Notes: generated by a model from the sequence alone, not told the origin. A stretch of 64,000 bases of DNA from Streptomyces rishiriensis (GCF_030815485.1 NZ_JAUSWV010000002.1:6572001-6636000), one strand, 5' to 3'; shown: positions 51,356 to 60,534, counted from the stretch's first letter. A program made the numbers and translations.

Positions 51356-53098
51356 ATGGCCAAGCAGAACGTCGCGGAACAGTTCGTCGACATCCTCGCC
51401 CGGGCGGGAGTGCGGCGCCTCTACGGTGTCGTGGGGGACAGCCTCAACCCCGTGGTGGACGCGGTACGACGCAATCCCTCGATGGACTGGATCCACGTCC
51501 GGCACGAGGAGACGGCCGCCTTCGCCGCCGGCGCCGAGGCCCAGATCACGGGGAAGCTCGCGGCCTGCGCGGGGTCCTGCGGACCCGGCAACCTCCATCT
51601 CATCAACGGCCTCTACGACGCCCACCGCTCCATGGCCCCCGTCCTCGCCCTCGCCTCGCACATCCCGTCCAGCGAAATCGGTCTCGGCTTCTTTCAGGAA
51701 ACCCACCCCGACCAGCTGTTCCGCGAGTGCAGCCACTACAGCGAGCTGATCTCCAGCCCGAAACAGATGCCCCGGCTGCTGCACACCGCCATCCAGAACG
51801 CGGTCGGACGCAGTGGGGTCAGCGTCGTCTCGCTCCCCGGTGACATCGCCGACCGGGCCGCCCCCGAGAAAGCCGTCGAAACCGCTCTCGTCACCGCCCG
51901 GCCCACCGTCCGCCCCGGCGACGCCGAGATCGACGCACTCGTCGCGATGATCGATGCGGCCGACAAAGTCACCCTCTTCTGCGGCGCCGGCACGGCAGGC
52001 GCGCATCGAGAGGTGATGGAGTTCGCCGGGAGGATCAAGTCCCCGGTGGGCCATGCGCTGCGCGGCAAGGAACACATCCAGTACGACAACCCGTACGACG
52101 TCGGCATGAGCGGTCTCCTCGGCTACGGCGCCGCCTACGAGGCCACCCACGAGTGCGATCTGCTGATCCTGCTCGGAACCGATTTCCCCTACAACGCCTT
52201 CCTCCCCGACGACGTGAAGATCGCCCAGGTCGACGTACGCCCCGAACACCTCGGCCGGCGCTCGAAACTGGACCTCGCCGTCTGGGGAGACGTACGGGAG
52301 ACCCTGCGCTGTCTCATCCCGCGGGTGCGGGTCAAGGAGAACCGGCGTTTCCTCGACCGGATGCTGAAGAAGCACGCCGACGCGCTGGAGGGGGTGGTGA
52401 AGGCGTACACGCGGAAAGTGGAGAAACACGTTCCCATCCATCCCGAGTATGTCGCCGCCGTTCTCGACGAACTCGCCGACGACGACGCCGTGTTCACCGT
52501 GGACACCGGTATGTGCAACGTCTGGGCCGCCCGCTATCTGACGCCCAACGGCCGTCGCCGTGTCATCGGTTCGTTCTCCCACGGCTCCATGGCGAACGCG
52601 CTGCCCATGGCGATCGGCGCCCAGTTCACCGACCGCCACCGTCAGGTGGTGTCGATGTCCGGCGACGGCGGTTTCGCCATGCTGATGGGCGACTTCCTGA
52701 CGCTGGTGCAGTACGACCTGCCGGTGAAGGTCGTCCTGTTCAACAACTCCTCCCTCGGCATGGTGGAGTTGGAGATGCTGGTCGCCGGTCTGCCCTCGTA
52801 CGGCACGACGAACAAGAACCCCGACTTCGCCGCGGTCGCCCGCGCCTGCGGCGCCCACGGTGTGCGGGTCGAGAAGCCGCGACAGCTGGCCGGCGCCCTG
52901 AAGGACGCCTTCCGGCACAAGGGCCCGGCCCTCGTCGACATCGTCACCGACCCCAACGCGCTGTCCATCCCGCCGAAGATCAGCGCCGAGATGGTGACCG
53001 GGTTCGCGCTCTCCGCATCGAAGATCGTTCTTGATGGAGGAGTGGGCCGGATGCTCCAGATGGCCCGGTCCAACCTGCGCAATGTGCCCCGCCCCTGA
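51356..53098 (+). CDS. poxB: Thiamine-diphosphate enzyme, pyruvate oxidase (quinone) type
   Basis: A 580-residue enzyme resembling pyruvate:quinone oxidase, which converts pyruvate to acetate and carbon dioxide at the membrane. The PYR domain has RLYGVVGDSLNPVVDAVRRN, IHVRHEETAAFAAGAEAQ (catalytic Glu), CAGSCGPGNLHLINGLYDA and IPSSEIGLGFFQETHP. The central FAD-type domain is about residues 190-330 (LFCGAGTAGAHREV, LLILLGTDFPY). The TPP domain has GDGGFAMLMGDFLTLVQYDLPVKVVLFNN. ATG 51356 is chosen; a GTG 12 bases upstream is in frame and has a somewhat better spaced ribosome site. It lies 62 bases after the phosphatase gene. Confidence 0.9.
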   Translation: MAKQNVAEQFVDILARAGVRRLYGVVGDSLNPVVDAVRRNPSMDWIHVRHEETAAFAAGAEAQITGKLAACAGSCGPGNLHLINGLYDAHRSMAPVLALASHIPSSEIGLGFFQETHPDQLFRECSHYSELISSPKQMPRLLHTAIQNAVGRSGVSVVSLPGDIADRAAPEKAVETALVTARPTVRPGDAEIDALVAMIDAADKVTLFCGAGTAGAHREVMEFAGRIKSPVGHALRGKEHIQYDNPYDVGMSGLLGYGAAYEATHECDLLILLGTDFPYNAFLPDDVKIAQVDVRPEHLGRRSKLDLAVWGDVRETLRCLIPRVRVKENRRFLDRMLKKHADALEGVVKAYTRKVEKHVPIHPEYVAAVLDELADDDAVFTVDTGMCNVWAARYLTPNGRRRVIGSFSHGSMANALPMAIGAQFTDRHRQVVSMSGDGGFAMLMGDFLTLVQYDLPVKVVLFNNSSLGMVELEMLVAGLPSYGTTNKNPDFAAVARACGAHGVRVEKPRQLAGALKDAFRHKGPALVDIVTDPNALSIPPKISAEMVTGFALSASKIVLDGGVGRMLQMARSNLRNVPRP

Positions 53099-53205
53099 GG
53101 CTGTGGCGCTATGAGGCCGTGAGGCTTTGATGTCGTGAGGCTTTGATGTCGTGAGGCTCTATGAGGTCGTGAGCCCGTGAGGGGTGCGGTCGGCCGGGCA
53201 GGCGG
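53099..53205. repeat. 16-base tandem repeat GTGAGGCTTTGATGTC
   Basis: Two exact copies and two to three degenerate copies (GTGAGGCTCTATGAGGTC and similar) fill the convergent gap between the oxidase and the XRE gene. Confidence 0.8.
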
Positions 53206-54795
53206 TCAGTCGCCGGTCGGGACCCACTGGCGTTCGCCGTTCTCGGACCCGTACCAGTAGCGCGGCAGTCCCTCGATGCCGCTCGTGCGGAACGGGCGGC
53301 CGTGATCGTCGAGCCGGACCGTTCCGGTGCGGCCCTGGGACGACCAGTCCAGTTCGAGGTACCAGGCGCAGGCGCAGGTCTCGGTCCGGGCCGTGACCAG
53401 CAGCACCTCTGGGTCGGCACTGGACACACGGTAGGGCAGGCTCACCGCCGGGATCGGCGTGCCCGCGTCGTTGCCGGCGACCGGGTGCGCCACCGGACGG
53501 TCCTTGTCCAGGTCGACCGCGAAGTAACGCTTGCTGAGGGAGCCGCCGCAGCCCTGGTCCATGGCGTAGGCGGTGCCCGGCACGGGTGCGTCGCGTCCTA
53601 CGACGCGCACGCGCAGCGCCGTCAGTACGACGGCCGTGGAGGTGCGGCCCTGCACCGAGATCTCCACGTTGGTCTCCCGCCCGTGCACCGCGCCCTGTGC
53701 GGTCGCCCAGGGGCCGGCGTCCTGCTCCGCCGGGGGCGGCGGAACCTGCGTCGGCGGCTTGTCGATGACGTAGTCGTGACCACAACCGAGCGCCCAGACC
53801 TGCGAGTCGACCGTCCAGGCGAGCGGTACGTCCGACGCGGGTGCCGAGGCCTTGCCGCCCGCCGGGGAGGGGGAGAACGACCCGGTGGGGCGGGCGGAGA
53901 GGGAGACGGCACCGGGTGCGGGGGAGAGGGTCGAGCCGGCACCGAGCGACTCGGCGTGGGCCGATGCCGTCGTCCGGGGCGTGGCCACGGCGGAACCGGA
54001 GGACCCGGCCACGTCGTCGGAGGCCGAGGGGCGGCCGCCGCCGGGCAGCGCGGTCAGTGCCCCCAGGGTGGCGAGCAGCGCGCAGGCGACACCGACGGCG
54101 ACCGTGGTGCGCCGACGGCGGTACCAACGGCGAGGCGGTAAGAGTTTCCCGTCCGGTTGCGGAGCGCGCGTGTCGGCGGTAGGCCGGGTTTCCGTTTCCG
54201 TCGGCGTTGCGGAGGATTTCGCGGTAACTGAGGACGTCCCGGTTACCGGCGTTTCCGGCGTTTCCGGCCCCACCGGTGTTCCTCGCGTTTCCGGTGCGCC
54301 CAGCGTCCCTGAGGCTCCTTGTGTTGCGGGCGTTCGCGCTGTTTCCGGCGTTCCCGACGTTCCAGTTGTTCCCGGTGTTTCTGATGTTTCCCGCGTTCCC
54401 GACCTGTCGTCGTCGGCCTGACGTGTTCCCGAGGCTTGCTGTGTGTCCTCGGTTCCGTGTGTTTCCCCGGTTTCCTCAAGTGCCGAGATCGCCCCGGCTT
54501 TCGGAGTCTCCGAGGGCGTCGTGGCCCGGGCCCGCTGGCGGGCCGCAACCGCTCGCAGCCACCGCCGGTGCAGTTCGAGGCGTTCCTCCGGTGTCGCCCC
54601 GCAGAACTCCGCGAGCCGCTCGACGGGGGCGAAGTCCTGCGGAACCGCTTCCCCGGCGCAGTACCGGTGCAGCGTCGAGGTGTTCATGCCCAGTCGGCGG
54701 GCGAGGGAGCCGTAGCTGCGCTCCGTGCGCCCCTTCAGTTCCGTCAGCAGCGCCGCGAACTGCGTCACATCGGCCACACCGTCGTCGGTCGACAC
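53206..54795 (-). CDS. XRE-type helix-turn-helix membrane protein
   Basis: A 529-residue single-pass protein. Residues 10-65 form a Streptomyces-type helix-turn-helix (FAALLTELKGRTERSYGSLARRLGMNTSTLHRYCAGEAVPQDFAPVERLAEFCG). A 120-residue Thr/Pro/Ser/Glu-rich linker follows (GTSGTPETARTPATQG type), then Arg-rich YRRRR, a membrane helix (230-251) and a C-terminal 260-residue extracellular part with cysteines (VWALGCGHDYVIDKPP, YAMDQGCGGSLSKRYFAVDL, ARTETCACAWYLELDW). It may sense the cell surface and act on DNA from the membrane. GTG 54795 has GGGAG upstream. The linker is encoded by GTTTCCGGC-like repeats. Confidence 0.87.
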   Translation of the reverse strand: MSTDDGVADVTQFAALLTELKGRTERSYGSLARRLGMNTSTLHRYCAGEAVPQDFAPVERLAEFCGATPEERLELHRRWLRAVAARQRARATTPSETPKAGAISALEETGETHGTEDTQQASGTRQADDDRSGTRETSETPGTTGTSGTPETARTPATQGASGTLGAPETRGTPVGPETPETPVTGTSSVTAKSSATPTETETRPTADTRAPQPDGKLLPPRRWYRRRRTTVAVGVACALLATLGALTALPGGGRPSASDDVAGSSGSAVATPRTTASAHAESLGAGSTLSPAPGAVSLSARPTGSFSPSPAGGKASAPASDVPLAWTVDSQVWALGCGHDYVIDKPPTQVPPPPAEQDAGPWATAQGAVHGRETNVEISVQGRTSTAVVLTALRVRVVGRDAPVPGTAYAMDQGCGGSLSKRYFAVDLDKDRPVAHPVAGNDAGTPIPAVSLPYRVSSADPEVLLVTARTETCACAWYLELDWSSQGRTGTVRLDDHGRPFRTSGIEGLPRYWYGSENGERQWVPTGD

Positions 54796-55017
54796 CGTTC
54801 TCCCTGTGTTCGTCCGGCCCGGCGGTCATCCCAGGCACTCATATACCTGCACGTCAGATGGGCTGGGATGGTTCCACCTCGGCCGATCGGGCGCTGACCG
54901 TTGCACCGGGCGGCCCGGAGCGCCGATGCTCTTGGTGTCGCACCGACCAGGGCCGGACCGACCGATCGGCGTCATGGTGACGACCCACAGCCACGTACTC
55001 ACTCACGGGGGACACCC

Positions 55018-55650
55018 ATGCCCAAGCGCACTCGAGCGGGCACGCTCACCGGGCTCACCGCACTCACGGTCGCGGGCCTCGCCCTCGGCACCGTACTCGC
55101 CGTACCGGCGGGCGCCGCCACCCCGCGACAGCCGGGGTTCCTCTCGGCCGCCGACCTTCCGCCGCACCCGGGCTCCTCCTGGACGGCCGGCCGGATCACC
55201 GCCGGCGCGTCACCGGACGTGGAGGCGGACCGTTGCCTCGGCATGGCGCTGGGTGACGGCCGGGACTCCTGGTACCGGGACTTCCGGACCGACCTCGACA
55301 CGAGCGCCCGCCAGGTGAGCGTCGAGCTGTCGAGCGTCAGCGCGGCGAAGGGCCGGTTCGCACGGGTCAACCAGGACATCAAGTCCTGTCCCGCGTGGAT
55401 CGAGCAGGCCGATCCGGAGGTCGAGGCCACGCTCAAGGACTACGGGAGGCTGAACGTGGAGGAGGGCGCCCACGTCTACGGCCTGCACACGGAGACATCC
55501 TGGGGCGCGACCGACATCCGCCTCCTTTCCGTCGGCCGGGACGGCACGACCGTGACGGTCGTGGACTGGGGCCAGCTGGGCGACTTCGGCGACGCCCCGG
55601 TGAAGGCCTTCAAGAAGACGACCGTCACGGCCGTCAACAAGCTCCGCTGA
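55018..55650 (+). CDS. Secreted hypothetical protein
   Basis: A 210-residue exported protein. Signal peptide KRTRAGTLTGLTALTVAGLALGTVLAVPAGAA. The mature part has PGFLSAADLPPHPGSSWTAGRITAG, a Cys pair (DRCLGMALGDG and KSCPAWIEQ), YGLHTETSWGATDIRLLSVGRDGTTVTVVDWGQLGDF, and FKKTTVTAVNKL. The pattern resembles the sensor or PknH-like lipoprotein domains of actinomycetes, which bind small ligands or cell-wall parts, but I cannot assign it surely. Divergent from the XRE membrane protein, whose extracellular part could be a partner (inference). Confidence 0.85.
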   Translation: MPKRTRAGTLTGLTALTVAGLALGTVLAVPAGAATPRQPGFLSAADLPPHPGSSWTAGRITAGASPDVEADRCLGMALGDGRDSWYRDFRTDLDTSARQVSVELSSVSAAKGRFARVNQDIKSCPAWIEQADPEVEATLKDYGRLNVEEGAHVYGLHTETSWGATDIRLLSVGRDGTTVTVVDWGQLGDFGDAPVKAFKKTTVTAVNKLR

Positions 55651-55672
55651 CACACGACCACCCAGGAAAAGC

Positions 55673-55720
55673 CGGGCCGCCGCCCTCCCGCCACGGGGGT
55701 CGGGAGGGTCGGTGGCCCCG
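55673..55720 (+). terminator. Imperfect GC-rich hairpin after the secreted protein gene
   Basis: GGGCCGCCGCCCTCCCG pairs with CGGGAGGGTCGGTGGCCC with one bulge and one mismatch, 23 bases after the stop. Confidence 0.6.
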
Positions 55721-55785
55721 CACGACCACACCGCCACCAGTCAGGCCGACAGGCCGCACACACGAGACATACGGGGAACACGCAC

Positions 55786-56337
55786 ATGACCGGCAACAAC
55801 AGCTCGATCAGCAACAACGAGTCGACCGGCAACAACGGCGCGACCGGTGACAGCACCACCCGTTTCCATACCGCCCGTTTCCGTACCGCCCGTCGCCGTA
55901 CGGCGGTCGCCGCCGGTCTCGCCCTGGCCCTCGGTCTCGGCGTGACGGCCCAGGCCTCCGCCGGCAGCCCGCGCAGCGTGAGCGGCAAGCCGTCGGACAA
56001 CATCACGCGTATCGCCGACTTCTACGGCGCCTACATCGACGCGGCGACCGACGAGGGCGGTGGCGGGCTCGAGGACGAACTGCGCAAGCACTACCTCACC
56101 CCCGCCTTCCAGAAGGAGCTGGCGGCGTGGGAGGACGAGAACCACGCCAACGGCGTCCTCCAGGCCCAGAACGTGCCGCTCGCGTGGAAGGTCACCGACA
56201 ACGGCACGGCGAACTACACGGAGGCCGTCGTCACCCTCACCTGGGGCGGCAACCGGACCACGAAGCTCATCGTCGACATGACCCGCAACACGCACAAGAT
56301 CTTCCACATCGGCACGACGGGAGTAGAGGCCGGCTGA
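55786..56337 (+). CDS. Secreted hypothetical protein
   Basis: A 183-residue protein. The N-terminal 30 residues are Asn/Ser/Thr-rich (GNNSSISNNESTGNN), then Arg-rich RFRTARRRTAVAAGLALALGLGVTAQASAG, a signal peptide with an unusually long N-region. The mature part has ITRIADFYGAYIDAATDEGGGGLEDELRKHYLTPAFQKELAAWEDENHANGVLQAQNVPLAWKV and ends VVTLTWGGNRTTKLIVDMTRNTHKIFHIG, a probable alpha+beta NTF2-like fold. No catalytic motif. It follows the secreted protein at 55018 after a terminator-like hairpin. Confidence 0.82.
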   Translation: MTGNNSSISNNESTGNNGATGDSTTRFHTARFRTARRRTAVAAGLALALGLGVTAQASAGSPRSVSGKPSDNITRIADFYGAYIDAATDEGGGGLEDELRKHYLTPAFQKELAAWEDENHANGVLQAQNVPLAWKVTDNGTANYTEAVVTLTWGGNRTTKLIVDMTRNTHKIFHIGTTGVEAG

Positions 56338-57500
56338 CGAACGGCCCCACACCACTCACCGCCCAGCCGTCCTGCGCCCACGTCGCCCCGTCGCCCCGCC
56401 GCCCAGCGCGCCGACGGCCGCCGGTCGGCGACGCGGAACGAGCAACCGGAGGCGAGTCCACGACGCGTACGCGTGCGTGGGTCTCGCCTCCTTGTGCGGT
56501 GCCGCGGTCGACCGGAGGCCAGCAGTTCGATCACCGGCTCGCCCAACCCTGCTCCCGCCGCGGCCGTTCGCACCGGCGGATTCCGGCCAACCTCGTCGGC
56601 CGCGCGAGGGCGCCCTCGGCGTGATGGAGCGGTTCAGGGCGGCGGCCGCCACAGGGAGGGCGGTATCTGCTGCCCCACCTCTTCTTCGCATAGGGCCCAG
56701 GTGGGCGGGGTCGAATCGGCAGACGGGCCGATTCCCGGCGGTCAACGGGCCGCGTGGGCGCGTAGGCGCGCAGATGGGCGGGACGGCCGTAACGGAGGCC
56801 GTATCGCACCGCGCATGCGCCCGCTCACTCCCGCACGAGAGGGAGGTGAAGAGCGGGTGCCGCTGCGCGGGCGCACGCTCCCCGCAGGGGTGTCGGGTCC
56901 GGCGTACGGTAGCCCCTTCGCCCGGGAGACAGGGCCGATCACCGCCGCAGCCCCACGGCTCGCCCCTTGCTCCGGTCCCCGCCCCGCCCACCGGACCCGA
57001 CTCCTCGACCAGGGGTTTCCCCGCCGGGCGCCGGCCGCGGCGCCATCACGGGCGGCGGGCACCGACACCCCGGCGGGCACCGGCTCGTCCGGCTCGTGCG
57101 GTGCCGAGGTCACCGGCGGCAGGCGGGCCACGTGCCCCGCGGGACGTGCGAACCGTCTCAGCGTTCGCTTCGGACGCGCCCGAGCCAGGGGCGTGCGCGG
57201 CGTACACGGCGTGCACGGACCCGTCCCCGACGGCTCGACCCGTGCTGTCGGGCCGTCTCCCCCTGCCGGGAGCGCCCTGGGGGCCCGCCCGAACATGGCC
57301 GAACATCCGGGCGTCGATGATGCGACATGACTGGCTCGGTGCCGACCGGGCAAGGATTCCCGTGAACGTGTTCGAGCAGGAGGGGAACCCACATCGACAC
57401 GCGGGCGGGGGTCATGGAGAGGCAGGCACGGGGAAGCGGTCCGACGGCGATCGCGGGCACCTCGGCGACCAGACGGGCGGGGGAGGACAGGGCCGAGGAC
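56338..57500. other. GC-rich gene-free stretch of about 1.1 kb
   Basis: Long open frames exist on both strands but are Arg/Pro/Gly-rich, mutually overlapping and without family character. No terminators or operators stood out. It may hold a decayed gene. Confidence 0.4.
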
Positions 57501-57902
57501 ATGGCGGACCAGAACCGGGCGTGCCGGCTCAGGCGCAGGCTCGGACGGGCGGACCTGCGGGCGGTGCCCGAGACGCGCCGCGCGCTGAGGGAGCTGTTGC
57601 GGGGCTGGGGAAGGCCGGGGCGGTCGGAGACGGCGGAACTGCTCGCCAGCGAACTCGTCACCAACGCGCTCGTGCACACCGACGACGACGCGGTCCTGAC
57701 GGCCACCGTCTCACCGTCCGGTCTGCGGGTGGAGGTGCGGGACTCCGCGGCGCGCCGCCCCCGCCCGAGGGTGCCGAGCGCCGACGAGGCCACGCACGGC
57801 CGGGGCCTGGTCCTGGTCGAGTCCCTCGCGGACACGTGGGGGGTGCGGGCGCAGGGCGGCGGCAAGGTCGTCTGGTTCGAGCTGGGCGCCGGAGCCGCGT
57901 GA
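57501..57902 (+). CDS. RsbW-like ATP-binding protein (anti-sigma type kinase)
   Basis: A 133-residue ATPase of the HATPase_c_2 type. The ATP fold motifs are ELLASELVTNALVHTDDD (N-box), LRVEVRDSAARRP (G1-like Asp) and GRGLVLVESLADTWGVRAQGGGKVVWFEL (G2 and end). In Streptomyces such stand-alone proteins are numerous and act as anti-sigma factors or Ser/Thr kinases in stress and development. Start ATG 57501 begins MADQNRACRLRRRLG; an in-frame ATG at 57414 would add 29 low-complexity residues. No sigma or anti-anti-sigma gene adjoins. Confidence 0.86.
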   Translation: MADQNRACRLRRRLGRADLRAVPETRRALRELLRGWGRPGRSETAELLASELVTNALVHTDDDAVLTATVSPSGLRVEVRDSAARRPRPRVPSADEATHGRGLVLVESLADTWGVRAQGGGKVVWFELGAGAA

Positions 57903-57965
57903 GCGAAGGCCGACGGACGACGAGCGACGGGTGACGGCGACCGATCGTCGCGCAACCGTTACGGG

Positions 57966-58135
57966 ACCGGTTGCGGAAACACATAAGGGACCGGTTGCGG
58001 AAACGCTAACGGTGCCGGTCGCGGAAACGCTTACGGTGCCGGTTGCGGAAATAGTCCCGGCAACCGGTTGCGGAAATAGTCGCGGCAACCGGTTGCGGAA
58101 ATGGTCGCGGCAACCGGTTGCGGAAACGGTTGGTG
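57966..58135. repeat. 24-25 base tandem repeat centred on CCGGTTGCGGAAA, seven copies
   Basis: Seven consecutive units each contain CCGGTTGCGGAAA (one has CCGGTCGCGGAAA) followed by 10-12 bases such as CGCTAACGGTG or TAGTCGCGGCAA. There are no spacers, so it is not a CRISPR array. It lies between convergent genes next to the terminator. Confidence 0.93.
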
Positions 58136-58146
58136 AGCGAAGGGCA

Positions 58147-58189
58147 ACGGGAAGGGGGCGCGACCTCGGCGGTCGCGCCCCCTTCCCGT
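58147..58189. terminator. Bidirectional terminator with perfect 19-base stem
   Basis: ACGGGAAGGGGGCGCGACC and GGTCGCGCCCCCTTCCCGT are exact complements with a TCGGC loop. It sits between the convergent RsbW-like and DUF2637 genes and would stop transcription from both sides. Confidence 0.92.
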
Positions 58190-58205
58190 GACAACTGAAC
58201 GGCCG

Positions 58206-59282
58206 TCAGCCGAACTGCCGCTCCAGGTCCTGGAGCTTGCGCTCCAGGGAGTCCAGGCGCGGCAGGGCCATGGTGTCGTCCTCCGCGGTGAGGTCGACGG
58301 TGGTCGACGCGTCAGATCCTTGGCGTACGGGCTGGAGGGAGGGCCGTGAGCGCAGGGGCAGCTGCTCCGCCGAGTTCGCTATGGCAGGCTCCGCGGAAAC
58401 GCGCTCGGCCGTGGCTGGCTCCAGGGCGGCCGGGGCCTCCACCGGACGGCCACCGCCACCGCCGCCGCCACCACCGCGACCGGGGAAGCGGGGGCCGTGG
58501 CCCCGGCTGATCGCCTTCAACTGCGCCCGCTCGACGCGGTGCTGCTCGCGGCGGCGCAGCTTCGTCTCTTCCTTGCGGGCCTTGTCCTCGCGGACCTCCT
58601 CGACGGCCTCGTCCAGACTGCGCACGTTCTCGAGGAGCATCAGCGACCAGGCCTTGTAGGTCTCGCGGGGAGCACGTGCCCAGCGCACGACGCGGATCTG
58701 CGGCAGCGGACGGGGCACGAGACCCTGCTCGCGCAGCGCGGCCCGGCGGGTCTGCTTCAGGGCCCGGTCGAAGAGCACGGCCGCCGAGAGGGACATGCCG
58801 GAGAAGAACTGCGGCGCGCCGTCGTGGCCGAGGCCCCTGGGCGCGTGCACCCAGTTGAACCAGGCTGCCGCGCCCGCGAAGGTCCACACGAGTATCCGGG
58901 AGCCGAGTGCCGCGTCACCGTGGCTGGCCTCGCGCACCGCGAGCACGGAGCAGAACATGGCCGCACCGTCCAGACCGAACGGGACCAGGTACTCCCAGCC
59001 GTTGGTGAGGCCGAGGTTCTGCTGGCCGAAGCCGACCAGACCGTGGAAGGACAGCGCGGCGGCGACGGCCGCGCAGCAGAACAGAAGAACGTAGGAGGCA
59101 GTGCCGTATATGGCCTCCTTGCGCCTGCGGCGCTCCTCGGTACGCTCCCACGAATCGTCCGCGCTCGCGTTTGCCCCGGAGGAGCGCTTGCCGCGCGCGA
59201 GCACCGCCACCGCCGCCAGCATGCCCAGGAGCAGTACGGCGCCGGGAAGCAGCCAGTTCAGCGATATGTCGGTCAATCTCAT
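58206..59282 (-). CDS. DUF2637 membrane protein
   Basis: A 358-residue membrane protein with four N-terminal helices (WLLPGAVLLLGMLAAVAVLA, TASYVLLFCCAAVAAALSFHGLVGFG, WEYLVPFGLDGAAMFCSVLAVREA, RILVWTFAGAAAWFNWVHAP), then a long cytoplasmic tail. The tail has an Arg/Lys/Glu coiled-coil part (EEVREDKARKEETKLRRREQ), a nine-glycine run and a C-terminal LDSLERKLQDLERQFG helix. DUF2637 proteins include relatives of the Spd plasmid-spread proteins and chromosomal ones of unknown function. AAGGGACC precedes ATG 59282; the longer reading to 59384 has no such site. Confidence 0.9.
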   Translation of the reverse strand: MRLTDISLNWLLPGAVLLLGMLAAVAVLARGKRSSGANASADDSWERTEERRRRKEAIYGTASYVLLFCCAAVAAALSFHGLVGFGQQNLGLTNGWEYLVPFGLDGAAMFCSVLAVREASHGDAALGSRILVWTFAGAAAWFNWVHAPRGLGHDGAPQFFSGMSLSAAVLFDRALKQTRRAALREQGLVPRPLPQIRVVRWARAPRETYKAWSLMLLENVRSLDEAVEEVREDKARKEETKLRRREQHRVERAQLKAISRGHGPRFPGRGGGGGGGGGRPVEAPAALEPATAERVSAEPAIANSAEQLPLRSRPSLQPVRQGSDASTTVDLTAEDDTMALPRLDSLERKLQDLERQFG

Positions 59283-59594
59283 CAGGGTCCCTTGCATTGG
59301 GATAGGGCGTAACGCCCGCCATAGTGGCGCAATCCCGCCGTCCCTCAGGGGGTTTCGGGGCAAGAGGCCGCCAAGGAGGTGCAAGGGGATGCCCAGGGCG
59401 ACGTTCTGCTCGAACTGCCGCTTGAGGGGCGGGAGTTGAGTTCGAATAAGACTACCCGTACGGGTGGTTCCTCGGAAAGTTCCCGGGGCAGGTGAGGAAA
59501 TTGTGAATGGCCTGTGACCCCGGGAGGGCTCTCGTCCGGGTGATCTTACGGGACGTCCGTCGGCGTCGGGCCCGCGGGTGCGCCTGAGGGTGCC
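59283..59594. other. Intergenic DNA with ACCCGTACGGGT palindrome
   Basis: No gene in 312 bases. A perfect 12-base palindrome at 59454-59465 lies 170 bases upstream of the DUF2637 gene and could be an operator. Confidence 0.4.
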
Positions 59595-60443
59595 TCAACT
59601 GACGGCGGCGACGGTGAGCTTGGTGACGCGGTCCGCGTCACAGGTGCGCGGGCAGGTGGCGCAGGTGTCGTCGGGGCGCAGTGTGTAGAACATGCAGCAG
59701 CTCGCCCGGTCCCGGGTGGGCAGGCGCTCGCCGGCCGGTCCGGTCAGTTCGCGGAAGGACGCCGAGCCGACGTAGGGCCGGGTGGCCCCCGGCAGGAGAA
59801 GCTCCAGTTCGCGTCGCGCACGGTCCTTCTCGCCCTCGCCGAGCAGCTCGGCGACGTACCAGAGGCCCTCGACGATCTCGTCGGTCACCATGCCCCACAG
59901 GGCCCGGCCGCGGCGTCGCGAGGGTGGTCCGAACCCGGCGAGCACCGGCTCGTGGTGCTCGGCTATCGCCGTCCGCACCTCCGCCCGCAGCGCCTCCTCG
60001 TCCGCGACCACCCGGGCGCTGGGCAGCAGCGCCGCGGGATCGCCCGGCAGGCAGGCGAAGGAGGAGGGCGGCCGGACGGCCATCCGCATGCCGTCGCCCG
60101 TGCGGTCGTACGAGACGTGCGTCACGGGCAGGCGGGGCACCCGGCGGTGCAGGAACCAGGGGACGGTGATCAGGAGGCAGGCGGGCCAGGAGTACCGGTG
60201 CAGTCCGAAGCTCGCCACGACGTCCGGGCGCGCGGGTCGGCCGTAGTCGCGGAGGACCTGGGCGTCGTCCCAGGCGAGGAAGGCCTCCAGCGCCGCTCCG
60301 CCCTGCGCCAGGTCGGCCGCCGCGACCCAGCCGCCGCCCTGCGGAAACGGCTCACGGGTTCCGAGCTCCGTGACGGTCAGGCCGGGGAAGACCTCGGCGA
60401 GACGGGCGTAGGCCTCCGCTGTGGCCGACGGGGCTGTGGGCAT
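59595..60443 (-). CDS. FhuF-like 2Fe-2S ferric-siderophore reductase
   Basis: A 282-residue protein. The C-terminal motif RASCCMFYTLRPDDTCATCPRTC is the CCX10CX2C iron-sulphur site of FhuF-type reductases, which release iron from ferric siderophores in the cytosol. SWPACLLITVPWFLHRRVPRLP and GMVTDEIVEGLWYVAELLGEGE fit the family. A perfect 17-base iron box (AAGGTAAGCCTTACCTT) lies 29 bases upstream, so a DtxR/IdeR/DmdR-type repressor most likely turns it off when iron is plentiful. Monocistronic; no siderophore genes are adjacent. Confidence 0.93.
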   Translation of the reverse strand: MPTAPSATAEAYARLAEVFPGLTVTELGTREPFPQGGGWVAAADLAQGGAALEAFLAWDDAQVLRDYGRPARPDVVASFGLHRYSWPACLLITVPWFLHRRVPRLPVTHVSYDRTGDGMRMAVRPPSSFACLPGDPAALLPSARVVADEEALRAEVRTAIAEHHEPVLAGFGPPSRRRGRALWGMVTDEIVEGLWYVAELLGEGEKDRARRELELLLPGATRPYVGSASFRELTGPAGERLPTRDRASCCMFYTLRPDDTCATCPRTCDADRVTKLTVAAVS

Positions 60444-60471
60444 GCCGGGACCGCCGTTTCGAGAAGGTTTA

Positions 60472-60488
60472 AAGGTAAGCCTTACCTT
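60472..60488 (-). promoter_or_regulatory. Iron box (DtxR/DmdR-type operator)
   Basis: AAGGTAAG, C, CTTACCTT is a perfect inverted repeat matching the actinobacterial iron-repressor consensus. It is placed over the expected promoter of the FhuF-like gene. Confidence 0.9.
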
Positions 60489-60506
60489 ACTCAGTATCGT
60501 CGGGAT

Positions 60507-60534
60507 TTGAACTGACGGCCAGTACGCCTAAGGT
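60507..60534 (+). promoter_or_regulatory. Promoter candidate for the GntR gene
   Basis: TTGAAC (60507-60512) and TAAGGT (60529-60534) are 16 bases apart. The transcript would start near 60541, about 23 bases before the GntR ATG. The iron box lies just upstream, so both divergent genes could feel the iron repressor. Confidence 0.4.

Noticed and set aside
57966..58135. CRISPR array
   Set aside because: Units of 24-25 bases repeat directly with no unique spacers of constant length, and no cas genes are present.
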